The position numbers were made by a program, and so were the translations under genes. Below, in pieces: positions 32,701 to 40,909 of a stretch of DNA of 64,000 nucleotides. A model generated the notes under the pieces. The model saw nothing but the letters and a program-made list of their open reading frames with translations. It had not been told where the DNA came from and did not search any database. Positions within the stretch are counted from its first letter, which is position 1. Each line of letters begins with the position of its first letter. The DNA comes from Synechococcus sp. HJ21-Hayes. Its GTDB lineage: Bacteria > Cyanobacteriota > Cyanobacteriia > PCC-6307 > Cyanobiaceae. The DNA is taken from NCBI RefSeq assembly GCF_024345835.1, contig NZ_JAGQBW010000011.1, forward strand, positions 40,662 through 104,661, given 5' to 3'.

Positions 32701-33443
32701 ATCGCAATGCGTTGTTTGCGGGGCAATGGCAACTGCGCAAGACCCAGCAGCAGAGCCGTGAGGCCTATGAGGCGATGCTGGCGGAGAAGGCTGAGCCCGT
32801 GTTGCAGGCCTGGAAGGAGCGCTGCATTCGCGAGGGGCTGTTGACACCGCGGGTGGCCTATGGCTACTTCCCCTGCGGCCGCAGCGGTAACGACCTGGTG
32901 GTGTTCGATCCGCAGAACCGCCTGCTGGAACTGGGTCGCTTTGCCCTGCCGCGCCAACGCTCGGGCAACCGCTACTGCATCGCCGATTTCTACTGCGACG
33001 CCTCCGCTGCCGACTCGACTGTCCTCCAGGCCACGGATGTGCTGCCCATGCAGGCGGTGACCATGGGAGAGAAGGCCACAGCCTTCGCCCAGGAGCTGTT
33101 CCAGGCTGATCAATACAGCGACTATCTCTACTTCCACGGCCTGGGAGTGCAGATGGCTGAGGCCCTGGCCGAGTGGGTGCATGCCCGGATCCGCCGCGAG
33201 ATGGGCTTCGGCGAGCAGGAACCTGAGGCCCTGCGTGATGTCCTGGCCCAGCGCTACCGCGGCAGTCGCTATTCCTTCGGCTACCCGGCCTGCCCGAACG
33301 TGGCCGATTCGCGCCAGCAGCTCTCCTGGCTCCAGGCAGAGCGCATCGGCTTGCGCATGGATGAGAGCGATCAGCTGGAGCCGGAGCAGAGCACCACAGC
33401 CCTGGTGGCCCTGCACAGCCAGGCCCGATACTTCAGCGCCTGA
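29730..33443 (+). CDS. metH: Cobalamin-dependent methionine synthase
   Basis: Transfers methyl from methyl-THF via cobalamin to homocysteine; 1237 residues. Domain order: homocysteine-binding ([13 protein letters not shown] near the start, zinc cysteines in [10 protein letters not shown] near residue 314), pterin-binding ([27 protein letters not shown]), cobalamin-binding (DVHDIGKNL near residue 782, with the axial histidine), and the AdoMet activation domain. A low-complexity Ala/Pro/Glu linker lies at roughly residues 925-970. The start ATG overlaps the ilvE stop; a TTG lies one codon before. Confidence 0.96.
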   Translation: MSSSTAPLTASDTSVRTAATSSPRIGFLERLHSPDRPVLVFDGATGTSLQQMDLTAEDFGGAALEGCNENLVFTRPDAVQAVHRQFLEVGADVIETDTFGAASIVLAEYDLEDQAFAINKRAAELAREMAAAYSTPEKPRFVAGSMGPTTKLPTLGHVSFDALKASFREQAEGLIAGDVDLFIVETCQDVLQIKAALQGIEEAFASTGQRRPLMVSVTMETTGTMLVGSDIAAVVAILEPFPIDVLGLNCATGPEQMKEHVRYLSEHSPFVVSCIPNAGLPENIGGVAHYRLTPVEMKMQLMHFVEDLGVQVIGGCCGTTPAHIGALAQLAGELHPAGRAVRTPALRLSSSDPRPHLSYEPAAASIYGTTPYLQDNSFLIIGERLNASGSKKVRELLAEEDWDGLVAVARGQVKENAHVLDVNVDYVGRDGERDMHELVSRLVTNVNLPLMLDSTEWQKMEAGLKVAGGKCLLNSTNYEDGDERFFKVLDLAKAYGAGVVVGTIDEEGMARTAERKFAIAQRAYRDALEFGLPAHEIFYDPLALPISTGIEEDRLNGAATVEAIQRIRTDLPGVHVVLGVSNVSFGLSPAARIVLNSVFLHDCCQAGMDAAIVSPAKILPLVKISEEHQQVCRDLIYDRRRFENGVCVYDPLTELTKLFEGVSAKEARASGPSLADLPVEERLKQHIIDGERIGLEEALKMGLEHYQPLEIINTFLLDGMKVVGELFGSGQMQLPFVLQSAETMKSAVAFLEPLMDKLEGADGSQQQRSAKAKFLIATVKGDVHDIGKNLVDIILTNNGYEVINLGIKQPVEAIIEAQKLHQADCIAMSGLLVKSTAFMKDNLAAFNDAGIDVPVILGGAALTPRFVNKDCREVYRGQVIYGRDAFADLRFMDAYVTARDAGQWDNAGGFLAGAPEGLGLEASPAPDIVSEPQVDGAATATAASAPTSEAGPNDHRSEAVPEEPALEPPFWGTQLLSEADIPIEEVFTYLDRNALFAGQWQLRKTQQQSREAYEAMLAEKAEPVLQAWKERCIREGLLTPRVAYGYFPCGRSGNDLVVFDPQNRLLELGRFALPRQRSGNRYCIADFYCDASAADSTVLQATDVLPMQAVTMGEKATAFAQELFQADQYSDYLYFHGLGVQMAEALAEWVHARIRREMGFGEQEPEALRDVLAQRYRGSRYSFGYPACPNVADSRQQLSWLQAERIGLRMDESDQLEPEQSTTALVALHSQARYFSA

Positions 33444-33486
33444 AGGGCGTCAGTCCCTAGCCTCGCGGGGCCCCGATCACCAACCC

Positions 33487-33759
33487 ATGGCCATTGCCGG
33501 TCCCGGCGGCGTCGATGACGCCATCGCCTCAGGCATCGATCTCGACGGAACACCAATTCCAGCCGAGATGATCAGCCTCTACACCGAGGTGATGGACCTG
33601 GAGAGCAAGCGCGCGCGCAGCGGCGTCAAGAAATCGATGCGCAACCGGATCGTCAAGACCGGCTGCAAGCACTTCGACCAGCAGACCCTCGATGCCCGCC
33701 TGAAGGCCGCAGGCTGGGAGGGCCTGAAGGACAAGGAGATCGCCTTCTTCTACAGCTGA
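33487..33759 (+). CDS. Small conserved cyanobacterial protein (DUF4090-like)
   Basis: A 90-residue soluble protein with GGVDDAIASGIDLDGTPIP near the N-terminus, then a helical region with EVMDLESKRARSGVKKSMRN and a C-terminal KAAGWEGLKDKEIAFFY. The pattern matches my memory of DUF4090, a cyanobacterial family of about 85-90 residues with no known role. The start is the ATG at 33487, 43 bp after metH. It is convergent with the next gene, leaving 3 bp between stops. Confidence 0.7.
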   Translation: MAIAGPGGVDDAIASGIDLDGTPIPAEMISLYTEVMDLESKRARSGVKKSMRNRIVKTGCKHFDQQTLDARLKAAGWEGLKDKEIAFFYS

Positions 33760-33762
33760 GAC

Positions 33763-33990
33763 TCAGCTGCACATGTCCTCGAGGGTCTCGATCACTTCCT
33801 GCTGAAACTCCTCCAGCTCGGTGGAGTCGCTCAGATCGATGCCCTCGCCGGCGGCGTTTTGGGTGAGTTCCTGGAAATGGAACGCACCCTCGCCATTGGC
33901 CAGGAACTCGATGGCCGAGCGTTCACCGCTCTCCTTGAAGGCGTCACACAGGGCCATGAAGGCGGCGTCTTCGGTGAAGTCCCAGCTCAT
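33763..33990 (-). CDS. Small acidic protein, function unknown
   Basis: A 75-residue, strongly acidic protein (MSWDFTEDAAFMALCDAF, then SAIEFLANGEGAFHFQEL and a Glu-rich C-terminal helix). There is no membrane segment or metal motif. It lies alone on the minus strand between a DUF4090-like and a DUF2237 gene. The amino-acid pattern looks like coding sequence and not an antisense shadow, but I recognise no family. Confidence 0.6.
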   Translation of the reverse strand: MSWDFTEDAAFMALCDAFKESGERSAIEFLANGEGAFHFQELTQNAAGEGIDLSDSTELEEFQQEVIETLEDMCS

Positions 33991-34096
33991 GTAGGGGGGT
34001 CTGCTGAAAGACCTTTAACGCCTGCCCCCCCGAATCCGTCAACCTCCTGGCCCCTTTTTGTGCCAGTCCTTCGTCAGACTGCCCGCCACCACTGCC

Positions 34097-34480
34097 TTGG
34101 CCAATCCCGTGGAAACGGCTCTCAACGTGCTCGGTGAACCCCTGGTGGTGTGCAGCTGTGCCCCCATGACCGGCTGGTTCCGCGACGGCAGTTGCCGCAC
34201 CAATGGCGCAGACCTGGGCCTGCACACCGTCTGCTGCGTGGTGGATGAGGCATTCCTCAGCTACACCCGGGCCCAGGGCAACGACCTGTCCACCCCGATG
34301 CCCGCCTACGACTTTCCTGGCCTCAAGCCTGGGGATCACTGGTGCGTGTGTGCCAAGCGCTGGCTGGAGGCCTTCGAGGACGGCATGGCCCCACGGGTGG
34401 TCCTGCAGGCCTGTGAGCAGAGCACCCTCAGCGTGATTCCCCTGGAGCTGTTGCAGCAACACGCCGCTGGTGCCGCATAG
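34097..34480 (+). CDS. DUF2237 protein
   Basis: A member of DUF2237, recognised by NVLGEPLVVCSCAPMTGWFR, LGLHTVCCVVDEAFL, GNDLSTPMPAYDFPGLKPGD and WCVCAKRWLEA. The family is widespread, rich in conserved cysteines and of unknown function. The start is uncertain: no ATG is available, and I propose the TTG at 34097 because homologues begin about ten residues before the NVLG motif. A TTG at 34058 or a GTG at 34109 is also possible. gpsA starts 7 bp after the stop. Confidence 0.78.
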   Translation: MANPVETALNVLGEPLVVCSCAPMTGWFRDGSCRTNGADLGLHTVCCVVDEAFLSYTRAQGNDLSTPMPAYDFPGLKPGDHWCVCAKRWLEAFEDGMAPRVVLQACEQSTLSVIPLELLQQHAAGAA

Positions 34481-34487
34481 TGGCGGC

Positions 34488-35435
34488 ATGGGATTGCAGA
34501 TCGGAGTCCTGGGGTTAGGCGCCTGGGGCAGCACCCTGGCGGACCTGCTGGCCGACCAGGGTCACAGGATCCAGGGCTGGAGCCGCCGCCAGGGGGGTGA
34601 TCCCGCCCAGGTGCTCGCCGGAGCCGACCTGGTGCTGGCCGCGGTGTCGATGGCGGGAGTCAGCGCCCTTGCCAGGGCGTTGGGGCCCTGTTGGCCCGAG
34701 GGATTGCCCCTGGTGAGCTGCAGCAAGGGAATCGACCTTGCGCAGGGCTACACGCCATCGCAGTTGTGGCAGCAGCAGAACCCGAGCCTGCGGGTGCTCG
34801 TGCTGAGTGGCCCCAACCTGGCCCAGGAACTGGCCCAGGGCCTTCCCGCCGCCAGTGTCCTGGCCTGTGGGGATACCGAGCTGGCCCGAGGCTTGCAGCA
34901 GGCACTCAAATCCGATCGCCTGCGGCTGTACACCAACAGCGATCCGATCGGCACCGAAGTGGCGGGTGCCCTGAAGAACGTGATGGCGATTGCCGCTGGG
35001 GTGTCCGATGGCCTGGGCCTCGGCGCCAACGCCAAGGCCTCGCTCCTCTGCCGTGCCCTGCTGGAGATGGGCTCGGTGATTCAAGCCCTTGGGGGCGAAC
35101 CCGCCAGCCTTTATGGGCTGGCGGGGCTCGGGGATCTGCTGGCCACCGCCAACAGCCCCCTCAGCCGCAACTACCGCTTCGGCCTGCAACTGGCCCAGGG
35201 CTGCTCCACCGAAGAGGCCCTGCAATGGGTGGGCGGCACGGTGGAGGGCGTTCCCACCGCCCAGGCCGTGCAGCAGCTGGCGGGCCGTGAAGGCTGGCAC
35301 CTGCCGATCAGCCATCAGGTGGCAGCGCTGATCGCCGGTGAGCTCACGCCTCTGGATGCGGTGCGGCAGCTGATGGAACGGGAGCTCAAGGCCGAAGGGC
35401 TGCCCAAGCTGGCCACGGGCCGGTTCCTGCCATGA
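34488..35435 (+). CDS. gpsA: Glycerol-3-phosphate dehydrogenase [NAD(P)+]
   Basis: Makes sn-glycerol 3-phosphate for membrane lipids. The 315-residue protein has the Rossmann motif GVLGLGAWGSTLADLLADQG, the catalytic-lysine region in GTEVAGALKNVMAIAAGV and the YGLAGLGDLLATANSPLSRN substrate motif. The ATG at 34488 is chosen, giving a short N-terminus before the glycine loop. Its stop overlaps the phzF ATG by 4 bp. Confidence 0.93.
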   Translation: MGLQIGVLGLGAWGSTLADLLADQGHRIQGWSRRQGGDPAQVLAGADLVLAAVSMAGVSALARALGPCWPEGLPLVSCSKGIDLAQGYTPSQLWQQQNPSLRVLVLSGPNLAQELAQGLPAASVLACGDTELARGLQQALKSDRLRLYTNSDPIGTEVAGALKNVMAIAAGVSDGLGLGANAKASLLCRALLEMGSVIQALGGEPASLYGLAGLGDLLATANSPLSRNYRFGLQLAQGCSTEEALQWVGGTVEGVPTAQAVQQLAGREGWHLPISHQVAALIAGELTPLDAVRQLMERELKAEGLPKLATGRFLP

Positions 35436-36328
35436 CTGGACCGAGGCTACGGGCTGTGCTGGTGGAGGCCTTCGCGGCCCAGCCGTGCCAAGGCAATGGC
35501 GCCGCTGTGGTGCTGCTGGAGCAGCCCATGCCAGATCCATGGCTTCAGGCCCTGGCCACCAGCTTTCGGCAGTCGGAGACAGCTTTCCTGCTGCCGCAGC
35601 AGTCCGGGGGCTGGGCCCTGCGCTGGTTCACCCCCAGCTGTGAGGTCCCCCTGTGTGGCCACGCCACCCTGGCGGCCACCCTTGCTCTGGGCCATTGGGA
35701 GCTGCTGGCCCCCGGGATGTCCGTCAGCTTGGCCAGCCGCAGCGGTCCGCTGGCGGTGAGCCTGCTGGCGGATCCATCAGGCACGGCATCGCTGGTTCTG
35801 CCCGGCGGTGGCCTGGAGTCGGCTCCATGCCCGGAGTATCTCCCCGCCTTGATTGGTTGCCAACCCCTTCAGTTCTGGGGTTCCGCCCTCGGCTACCGCG
35901 TGGCGCTGCTGGACGAGGCTGTGGACCTCGAGGCGCTGGCGTTCGACCCAGGGGCACTACAGGCGCAGGAGCGTCCGGGGCTGGTGCTGATGCAGGCCTT
36001 CAGCGGCGACAGTGCAGATCGCCCCCGGGTTCTCGGCCAATCCGCTGACTATCAGCTGCGCTTCTTTGCGCCAGGCCTGGGCATTCCAGAGGACCCCGTG
36101 ACGGGATCCGCCCATGCGCTGGTGGCTCCTTGGTGGTTGACGACCCTGGATCGATCGCAGGTGGTGGGCTGGCAGCCCTCTGCACGCCGTGGTGGAATGC
36201 TTTGCGAATCTCCGGCAGCGGACCTGGTCCGCCTGACCGGGTCTGGCCATCTCCTATGGGACGGGCTCATCAACGCTGGTGGGATGCCGCTCGCAGGGGG
36301 CGACTGGTCCGTCTGCAAGGGCTGCTGA
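35432..36328 (+). CDS. PhzF-family isomerase
   Basis: A 298-residue member of the PhzF/diaminopimelate epimerase-like fold. Signature segments are VEAFAAQPCQGNGAAVVLL, RWFTPSCEVPLCGHATLAAT and the late EDPVTGSAHALVAPWW; the conserved glutamate of the family is in FRQSETAFLL. The substrate cannot be told from sequence; phenazine genes are absent here, so this is a housekeeping or unknown-substrate member. The start overlaps the end of gpsA (ATGA), and the SpoIID gene starts inside its 3' end. Confidence 0.85.
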   Translation: MTGPRLRAVLVEAFAAQPCQGNGAAVVLLEQPMPDPWLQALATSFRQSETAFLLPQQSGGWALRWFTPSCEVPLCGHATLAATLALGHWELLAPGMSVSLASRSGPLAVSLLADPSGTASLVLPGGGLESAPCPEYLPALIGCQPLQFWGSALGYRVALLDEAVDLEALAFDPGALQAQERPGLVLMQAFSGDSADRPRVLGQSADYQLRFFAPGLGIPEDPVTGSAHALVAPWWLTTLDRSQVVGWQPSARRGGMLCESPAADLVRLTGSGHLLWDGLINAGGMPLAGGDWSVCKGC

Positions 36329-37263
36329 TCACAGCTCCTCTGGGCCTGAGTGCTCTGGGTGTGGGTTTCGCGGTGCAGGGCCTGATGCCCACTCCTGCCA
36401 CCCTCAGCGGGCCCATGTTGGAGGCGATGCTGGAGACCCCTCCGGCCCACACAACACCCCGGGCCAGCGCCCGTGACGATCTACGGGGAGTGGCTGCAGA
36501 GCGGACGGCCAAGCCAGGGGCCTTGGCCCTGGGTGAGCCGGCTAGGGGAACACCGCTCAACCTTGAAATTCGGGTGGCGCTGTTGTCGGCCGGAGGGCAG
36601 GTGCAGCTGGGTGCCACTGGACCCTGGTGGCTACGGCGCCGTGATGGTGAGGTGCTGCGGCGTGGAGGGCACGACCAGACCCTGGAGGTGGCGGCCAGTG
36701 GTGGCCTGCCGGCCGAACTGTGGCTGGAAACCAATCCCGGCGAGCGGGTGCGCCTCAATGGCAGCGCCTACAGCGGTCGGCTGCGGCTCGTGCAGGAGGG
36801 CAGCAGGTTCCAGGTGGTGAACCACCTACCTCTCGAGGAGTACATCGCCTCGGTGGTGGGAGCGGAAATGCCCAGTTCCTGGGACATGGAGGCCCTCAAG
36901 GCCCAGGCTGTGGCGGCCCGGTCCTATGCCTTGGCCCACATGGCCCGCCCCGCCAGCCAGCACTGGCACCTGGGGGACACCACCCGCTGGCAGGCCTACC
37001 GCGGGTTCGGAAGCAGCAACGACCGCACGCGCCGGGCGGCGGCAGAGACGGCCGGTTTGATCCTCAGCTATCAGGGCGGCATTGTGGAAAGCCTCTACGC
37101 GGCCAACAGCCAGATCAGCTGGGAGGCCCATGGCACCCTTGGCGCCAGCATGAGCCAGGAAGGGGCTCAGGCCCTGGCTCGTCAGGGCTATCGCTATAAC
37201 CAGATCCTGGCTCGCTACTACACCGGAGCCTCCCTGGCGCGGCTCCGGGCGGGCAGCGGTTGA
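36256..37263 (+). CDS. SpoIID/LytB-domain protein (peptidoglycan-acting)
   Basis: A SpoIID-type lytic transglycosylase-like protein of about 335 residues. An N-terminal hydrophobic segment (LLITAPLGLSALGVGFAV) is followed by a variable region and the SpoIID domain, with NHLPLEEYIASVVGAEMP, then ALKAQAVAARSYALAHM and QAYRGFG. The catalytic glutamate of SpoIID enzymes falls in the GAEMP segment. In non-sporulating cyanobacteria it probably trims glycan strands. The start at 36256 overlaps phzF by 73 bp; a later start cannot be excluded. The Ap4A phosphorylase gene follows 3 bp after the stop. Confidence 0.83.
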   Translation: MGRAHQRWWDAARRGRLVRLQGLLITAPLGLSALGVGFAVQGLMPTPATLSGPMLEAMLETPPAHTTPRASARDDLRGVAAERTAKPGALALGEPARGTPLNLEIRVALLSAGGQVQLGATGPWWLRRRDGEVLRRGGHDQTLEVAASGGLPAELWLETNPGERVRLNGSAYSGRLRLVQEGSRFQVVNHLPLEEYIASVVGAEMPSSWDMEALKAQAVAARSYALAHMARPASQHWHLGDTTRWQAYRGFGSSNDRTRRAAAETAGLILSYQGGIVESLYAANSQISWEAHGTLGASMSQEGAQALARQGYRYNQILARYYTGASLARLRAGSG

Positions 37264-37266
37264 GCC

Positions 37267-38142
37267 GTGGCCAACATCCTCTCCAGCAGCGGCGTCCCCA
37301 GAGCCGAGCTGCTCTGGCGAGCAGCGCTTGATCGGAGTGCCTCAGCCCTGGGCTCAGGCGCCCTGATGCCCCTGAGCACGGCACTGGTGCCGCTGGATAT
37401 CCCAGGGCCTTTTGTCGTGCGTCGGTTGCTCTCGCAGACCCCCAAACACCTGCGCAGTGCTGGCCCCAAGCCGAATCCCTTCCTTCCCTGGGATCCCGAG
37501 CTGGAGGTGCAGCGTCTAGGCACGACCCACCTAGCTCTGCTGAATAAATACCCCGTCCAGGAGGGGCACATCCTGCTGATCAGTCAGCAGTGGCAGCCCC
37601 AGGCCGGCTGGCTCACCGGTTCCGACTGGCGGGCCGTCGCAGCGATCAGCGCGGATACAGGCGGGTTGTGGTTTTTCAACAGTTGTGCGGCGGCTGGGGC
37701 TAGTCAGCCCCATCGCCACCTGCAATTGCTGCCCCGACGCAACGGTGCGGTGAGCTGCCCGCTGGCCCCCAGCATCCAGGCCCAGTTGCGGGGTGAGCAG
37801 TCCCCCTGGCCATGGCACTACCGCATCAGCCCACGCCAGCAGGCCAGGGCTTGCGTGGACGCTGCGGCCGCGGAACTGGCGAGCCTCTATCTCCGCCATA
37901 GCGCTGCGCTCGACCTCGGAACCCCGCAGCAGGACCCAGCTCCGCGGCAGCCCTACAACCTGCTCTTCGATGACCAGTGGTTCATGACCGTCCGCCGCAC
38001 GCGGGAGCAGTGGGCGGGATTCAGCGTCAATGCCCTGGGGTTCGCTGGCTCCCTGTTGCTCACCGACCACTCCGACCAGCATTGGCTGGAGCGGCATGGC
38101 CCGTTGGCCTTACTGGGGGCGGTGGCGGCAGAAGTCCGGTGA
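37267..38142 (+). CDS. ATP adenylyltransferase / Ap4A phosphorylase (HIT superfamily)
   Basis: A 291-residue protein resembling yeast APA1/APA2. Conserved features are KPNPFLPWDPELEV, NKYPVQEGHILLIS, the HIT-like active-site motif AGASQPHRHLQLLPR and a late YNLLFDDQWFMTVRRTRE. It would break Ap4A into ADP and ATP with phosphate. The GTG at 37267 is used. It closes the gpsA-phzF-spoIID run. A short inverted repeat (GGATG...CATCC) follows the stop, but without a T tract. Confidence 0.85.
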   Translation: MANILSSSGVPRAELLWRAALDRSASALGSGALMPLSTALVPLDIPGPFVVRRLLSQTPKHLRSAGPKPNPFLPWDPELEVQRLGTTHLALLNKYPVQEGHILLISQQWQPQAGWLTGSDWRAVAAISADTGGLWFFNSCAAAGASQPHRHLQLLPRRNGAVSCPLAPSIQAQLRGEQSPWPWHYRISPRQQARACVDAAAAELASLYLRHSAALDLGTPQQDPAPRQPYNLLFDDQWFMTVRRTREQWAGFSVNALGFAGSLLLTDHSDQHWLERHGPLALLGAVAAEVR

Positions 38143-38235
38143 TTTCTCGGATGTAGAGAGCATCCAGAGGCTGGCTTTGTGGTGAAGGGAGTCGGTGCCA
38201 CGGTTCCCCCCTACATCCGTTTGTCCTCAACCGCT

Positions 38236-38925
38236 ATGGCGACATGTCAGTCAACGATTCAACGGCGCAATGCCCGCATCGAGACCTATCTGCACCTCGT
38301 TCAACCCATCGCCCGGCACTACGCCAGGGTCTGCCCCGAGTCGCGGGATGATCTCCAACAGGTGGGTTTACTGGGCTTGATCCGGGCTGCTGAGCGCTAT
38401 CGCAGTGCCGAGCAGGTGCCCTTCGCCGTGTTTGCCAGGCCCCACATCCGCGGTGCCATCCTGCATTACCTGCGGGATCTGGCCCCCGCCATCCGCCAGC
38501 CGAGGCGCCAGCAGGAGTTGACCCATCAACTGAGCCAGCAACGTCAGAGGCTGGTGATTGAGCTGGGCCGCGAACCCAGGGACAACGAGCTCAGGGCGGC
38601 CTGTGGCCTGAGCCTGCAGCGCTGGCAGCAGCAGCTTCAGATGCCGAAGGCTCGGATGGTGTCCCTCGACGCCGCCAACGATCTGGCTGCCCCCGGAACT
38701 CCCCTCAGCGGTGAACGGCAGTACGAGGAGCTGCTACAGGCAGTCAAGCGTCTTGATCAGCAGGCACGCCAGGCCATTCAGGAGGTGGTGATGGGAGGCC
38801 ACAGCCTGCGGCAGGTTGCAACGCGCTGGCGGGTGAGCCCCAGCACCGTGCATCGCCACCTGCATCGGGGCCTAGCGGAACTCAGGAGTCTGCTGTCTCC
38901 CCCATCTGCTTCTGCAGCGTGCTGA
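38236..38925 (+). CDS. Small alternative sigma-70 factor (group 3-like)
   Basis: A 229-residue sigma factor. Region 2 is clear (YLHLVQPIARHYARVCPES, DDLQQVGLLGLIRAAERYR, FAVFARPHIRGAILHYLRD). Region 3 is short, and region 4 has the helix-turn-helix HSLRQVATRWRVSPSTVHRH. The lack of a long region 1 points to a type III factor such as SigF or SigG. The ATG at 38236 is preferred; a GTG at 38179 would add 19 residues. No anti-sigma factor is adjacent. A small antisense-strand gene overlaps its last 44 bp. Confidence 0.87.
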   Translation: MATCQSTIQRRNARIETYLHLVQPIARHYARVCPESRDDLQQVGLLGLIRAAERYRSAEQVPFAVFARPHIRGAILHYLRDLAPAIRQPRRQQELTHQLSQQRQRLVIELGREPRDNELRAACGLSLQRWQQQLQMPKARMVSLDAANDLAAPGTPLSGERQYEELLQAVKRLDQQARQAIQEVVMGGHSLRQVATRWRVSPSTVHRHLHRGLAELRSLLSPPSASAAC

Positions 38926-39064
38926 TGGCCGCATTGATCGCAGCCAGCTGACGCTCGAGGCCATCGCGCCAGAAGGTGAGGGTTTGCAGCTTGCGATCCT
39001 GGTGACGGCGGCGGAACTGCTCAGCGGTTCCGCCCTCTCCACAGCAAAAGAACGGCGGGAGCAT
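38882..39064 (-). CDS. Small cysteine-containing protein, likely conserved in picocyanobacteria
   Basis: A 60-residue ORF reading MLPPFFCCGEGGTAEQFRR, then LQTLTFWRDGLERQLAAINA and a short helix ending QKQMGETADS. The CCGEGG turn, the regular helix with WRDGLERQLAAINAAI and the even codon pattern look like a real small protein of a type I believe recurs in marine Synechococcus, but I cannot name it. It overlaps the 3' end of the sigma factor gene by 44 bp on the opposite strand. Confidence 0.55.
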   Translation of the reverse strand: MLPPFFCCGEGGTAEQFRRRHQDRKLQTLTFWRDGLERQLAAINAAISTLQKQMGETADS

Positions 39065-39292
39065 GGGAAAATGTCAGCAAGTCGCTGTTCTAGCGGCCAG
39101 ACTCCTCTGGCTGCGACGTTGCCAATCTGTCTAGGGCCCCCGCGCCCTTCATCCCGGGTCAGCCCGTGATCTTCAGGATCCGGCAGGGTTGTTGCCGCCA
39201 CCAAGTCCATCAGGAGCTGAAGCAATTCCAGCCTGATCCCACCGCACACCGTCTTTATTCGCATCTTGAGAGCAGTTGGTCCCATAGGTCTC

Positions 39293-40885
39293 ATGCGGCC
39301 CTTCATGCTCGCGTTGGTGGGTGGCGTGATCCTGGTCGGCGTGCCAGCGCGCGCCTACGTCGCCCTCATGGCCGGTCAGGCAGCCCGCCCGCTCAAGGGC
39401 AACTTCAACAACGTGCCGGTGCTGCACTCCAACCAGCCCGAAGAGGTGCATGGGCCGGGAATTCTGGTCAGCACCACCCCTGGCTCCGCCATGGCCGCAG
39501 AGACCAACCAACCCCTGGACAACGCCACTTACACCTTCAATGGTGACTTCGGGTTGCACGTCCATCACAAGTACTACCCGGAGGACCGCAGCCGCATGGG
39601 TCGCGGCACTGGTCCGAGGGGCAAGCTGACCCTCGCCACGATCCTGATCAACCCTGGGGCTCGTCCAGTTCATATCCGCTTCCAACAGGGGGCGGTGCGC
39701 AACAGCTTTGAGGCTCCCTACCTGCCCAACTACCTGATGGGCGTCAAACCTCTCGGGGCCAGACCCTGGAACACCGGCCCTGGTGACGCCACGGCTGTGC
39801 AGATGCTGCGGGGCAAGCTTGACCACAAGCTCTCCGACACCATCACCATCGCCCCCTACAGCCGCACCGTGTTGTTCAGCACTGAGCTGCCAGCCCGCGG
39901 CATCGCCAATGGCTTACTGAAAGGGCGTAGCGATGGTCCCTTTCAGATGGCCGTGGTTGCGGCCGAAGACCCCAAGAGCGACCAGGACATCATCGCGGAG
40001 ATGGATAGCGGCAGGCTCGCCCCTGGCCGGATCTACCTGAACCGGGTGGGGCAGATCCAGAACGGCACGGTCTTCTCCCGGGTTGCCGGCGTGGCCCTTG
40101 GGGACACCTACGAGGCCAGCCTCAATCATGACCTCAGCCAGGGGGCCCTGCATGTGCCCCTGACCAGTACGAACCGGCACAACTTCGGTACCGGAGAGCA
40201 GCAGGTGAATCCGCTGGCCAGTCGCATGCTCGATTCATCCGTCAACAACATCGGCACCTACGGCGTCCGCTTCGACGTCACCCTCAACCTCTCCGGGGCC
40301 GGCCCCCACCAGCTTGTGCTGAGCCATCCCACTCCCACCGGTGGACGTCCATTTGTCGCTTTTCGCGGCTCGATCGGCATCAATAGCGACGAGGGCTACC
40401 AGGAGGTGCACGTGGGCATGAAATCTGGAGAAAGCCTCTCCCTGGCGTCCCTGAACCTCAAGCCGGGCCAGAACAATCCGGTCAAGGTGAGTCTCGTTTA
40501 TCCCGCGGATGCGACACCAGGCCACCTGCTGAGTGTAGTTCCGGACCAGCAGCTGGCCCGGGTGCGGGAGCGCCAGATTCTGATTGCCAAGGCCGCAGCC
40601 GAATCCCAAACGAGCCGGCAACGCACCCCACCTCCGGCCCCTCCGGGACTCGCCGTGACTCCCCAGGCACCAGTGGCGATCCCCGCTCCTGCACCGCGTC
40701 AGCCAGTGCTGGCACCGGGTTGGATCGATACCCTTCCCCCGATTCCGCCGGTCAACAGCTCCCCATTGCCCAAGTCCGGCCTTGGGTCACCCTCCTCAGA
40801 GCGGATGTCCCAGGCCCTACTGGATCGTTATCAGCAGGCGGTGGACGCCCAACAGCAGTTCATGAACAGCCTCATGGGCCGATAG
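39293..40885 (+). CDS. DUF3370 secreted protein
   Basis: A 530-residue exported protein. The signal peptide is MRPFMLALVGGVILVGVPARA. The body matches DUF3370 in its layout, with YVALMAGQAARPLKGNFNNV, a GPGILVSTTPGSAMAAETNQ segment, HVHHKYYPEDR, NPGARPVHIRFQQGAV and SVNNIGTYGVRFDVTLNLSG. It is followed by a Pro/Ala-rich low-complexity stretch and a C-terminal helix with LLDRYQQAVDAQQQFMN. DUF3370 proteins are cyanobacterial and of unknown function, probably in the outer envelope. The ATG at 39293 is used. The preceding 228 bp show no gene. Confidence 0.82.
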   Translation: MRPFMLALVGGVILVGVPARAYVALMAGQAARPLKGNFNNVPVLHSNQPEEVHGPGILVSTTPGSAMAAETNQPLDNATYTFNGDFGLHVHHKYYPEDRSRMGRGTGPRGKLTLATILINPGARPVHIRFQQGAVRNSFEAPYLPNYLMGVKPLGARPWNTGPGDATAVQMLRGKLDHKLSDTITIAPYSRTVLFSTELPARGIANGLLKGRSDGPFQMAVVAAEDPKSDQDIIAEMDSGRLAPGRIYLNRVGQIQNGTVFSRVAGVALGDTYEASLNHDLSQGALHVPLTSTNRHNFGTGEQQVNPLASRMLDSSVNNIGTYGVRFDVTLNLSGAGPHQLVLSHPTPTGGRPFVAFRGSIGINSDEGYQEVHVGMKSGESLSLASLNLKPGQNNPVKVSLVYPADATPGHLLSVVPDQQLARVRERQILIAKAAAESQTSRQRTPPPAPPGLAVTPQAPVAIPAPAPRQPVLAPGWIDTLPPIPPVNSSPLPKSGLGSPSSERMSQALLDRYQQAVDAQQQFMNSLMGR

Positions 40886-40909
40886 TCTCAGCGGGGTCAG
40901 GGTCGGCGC

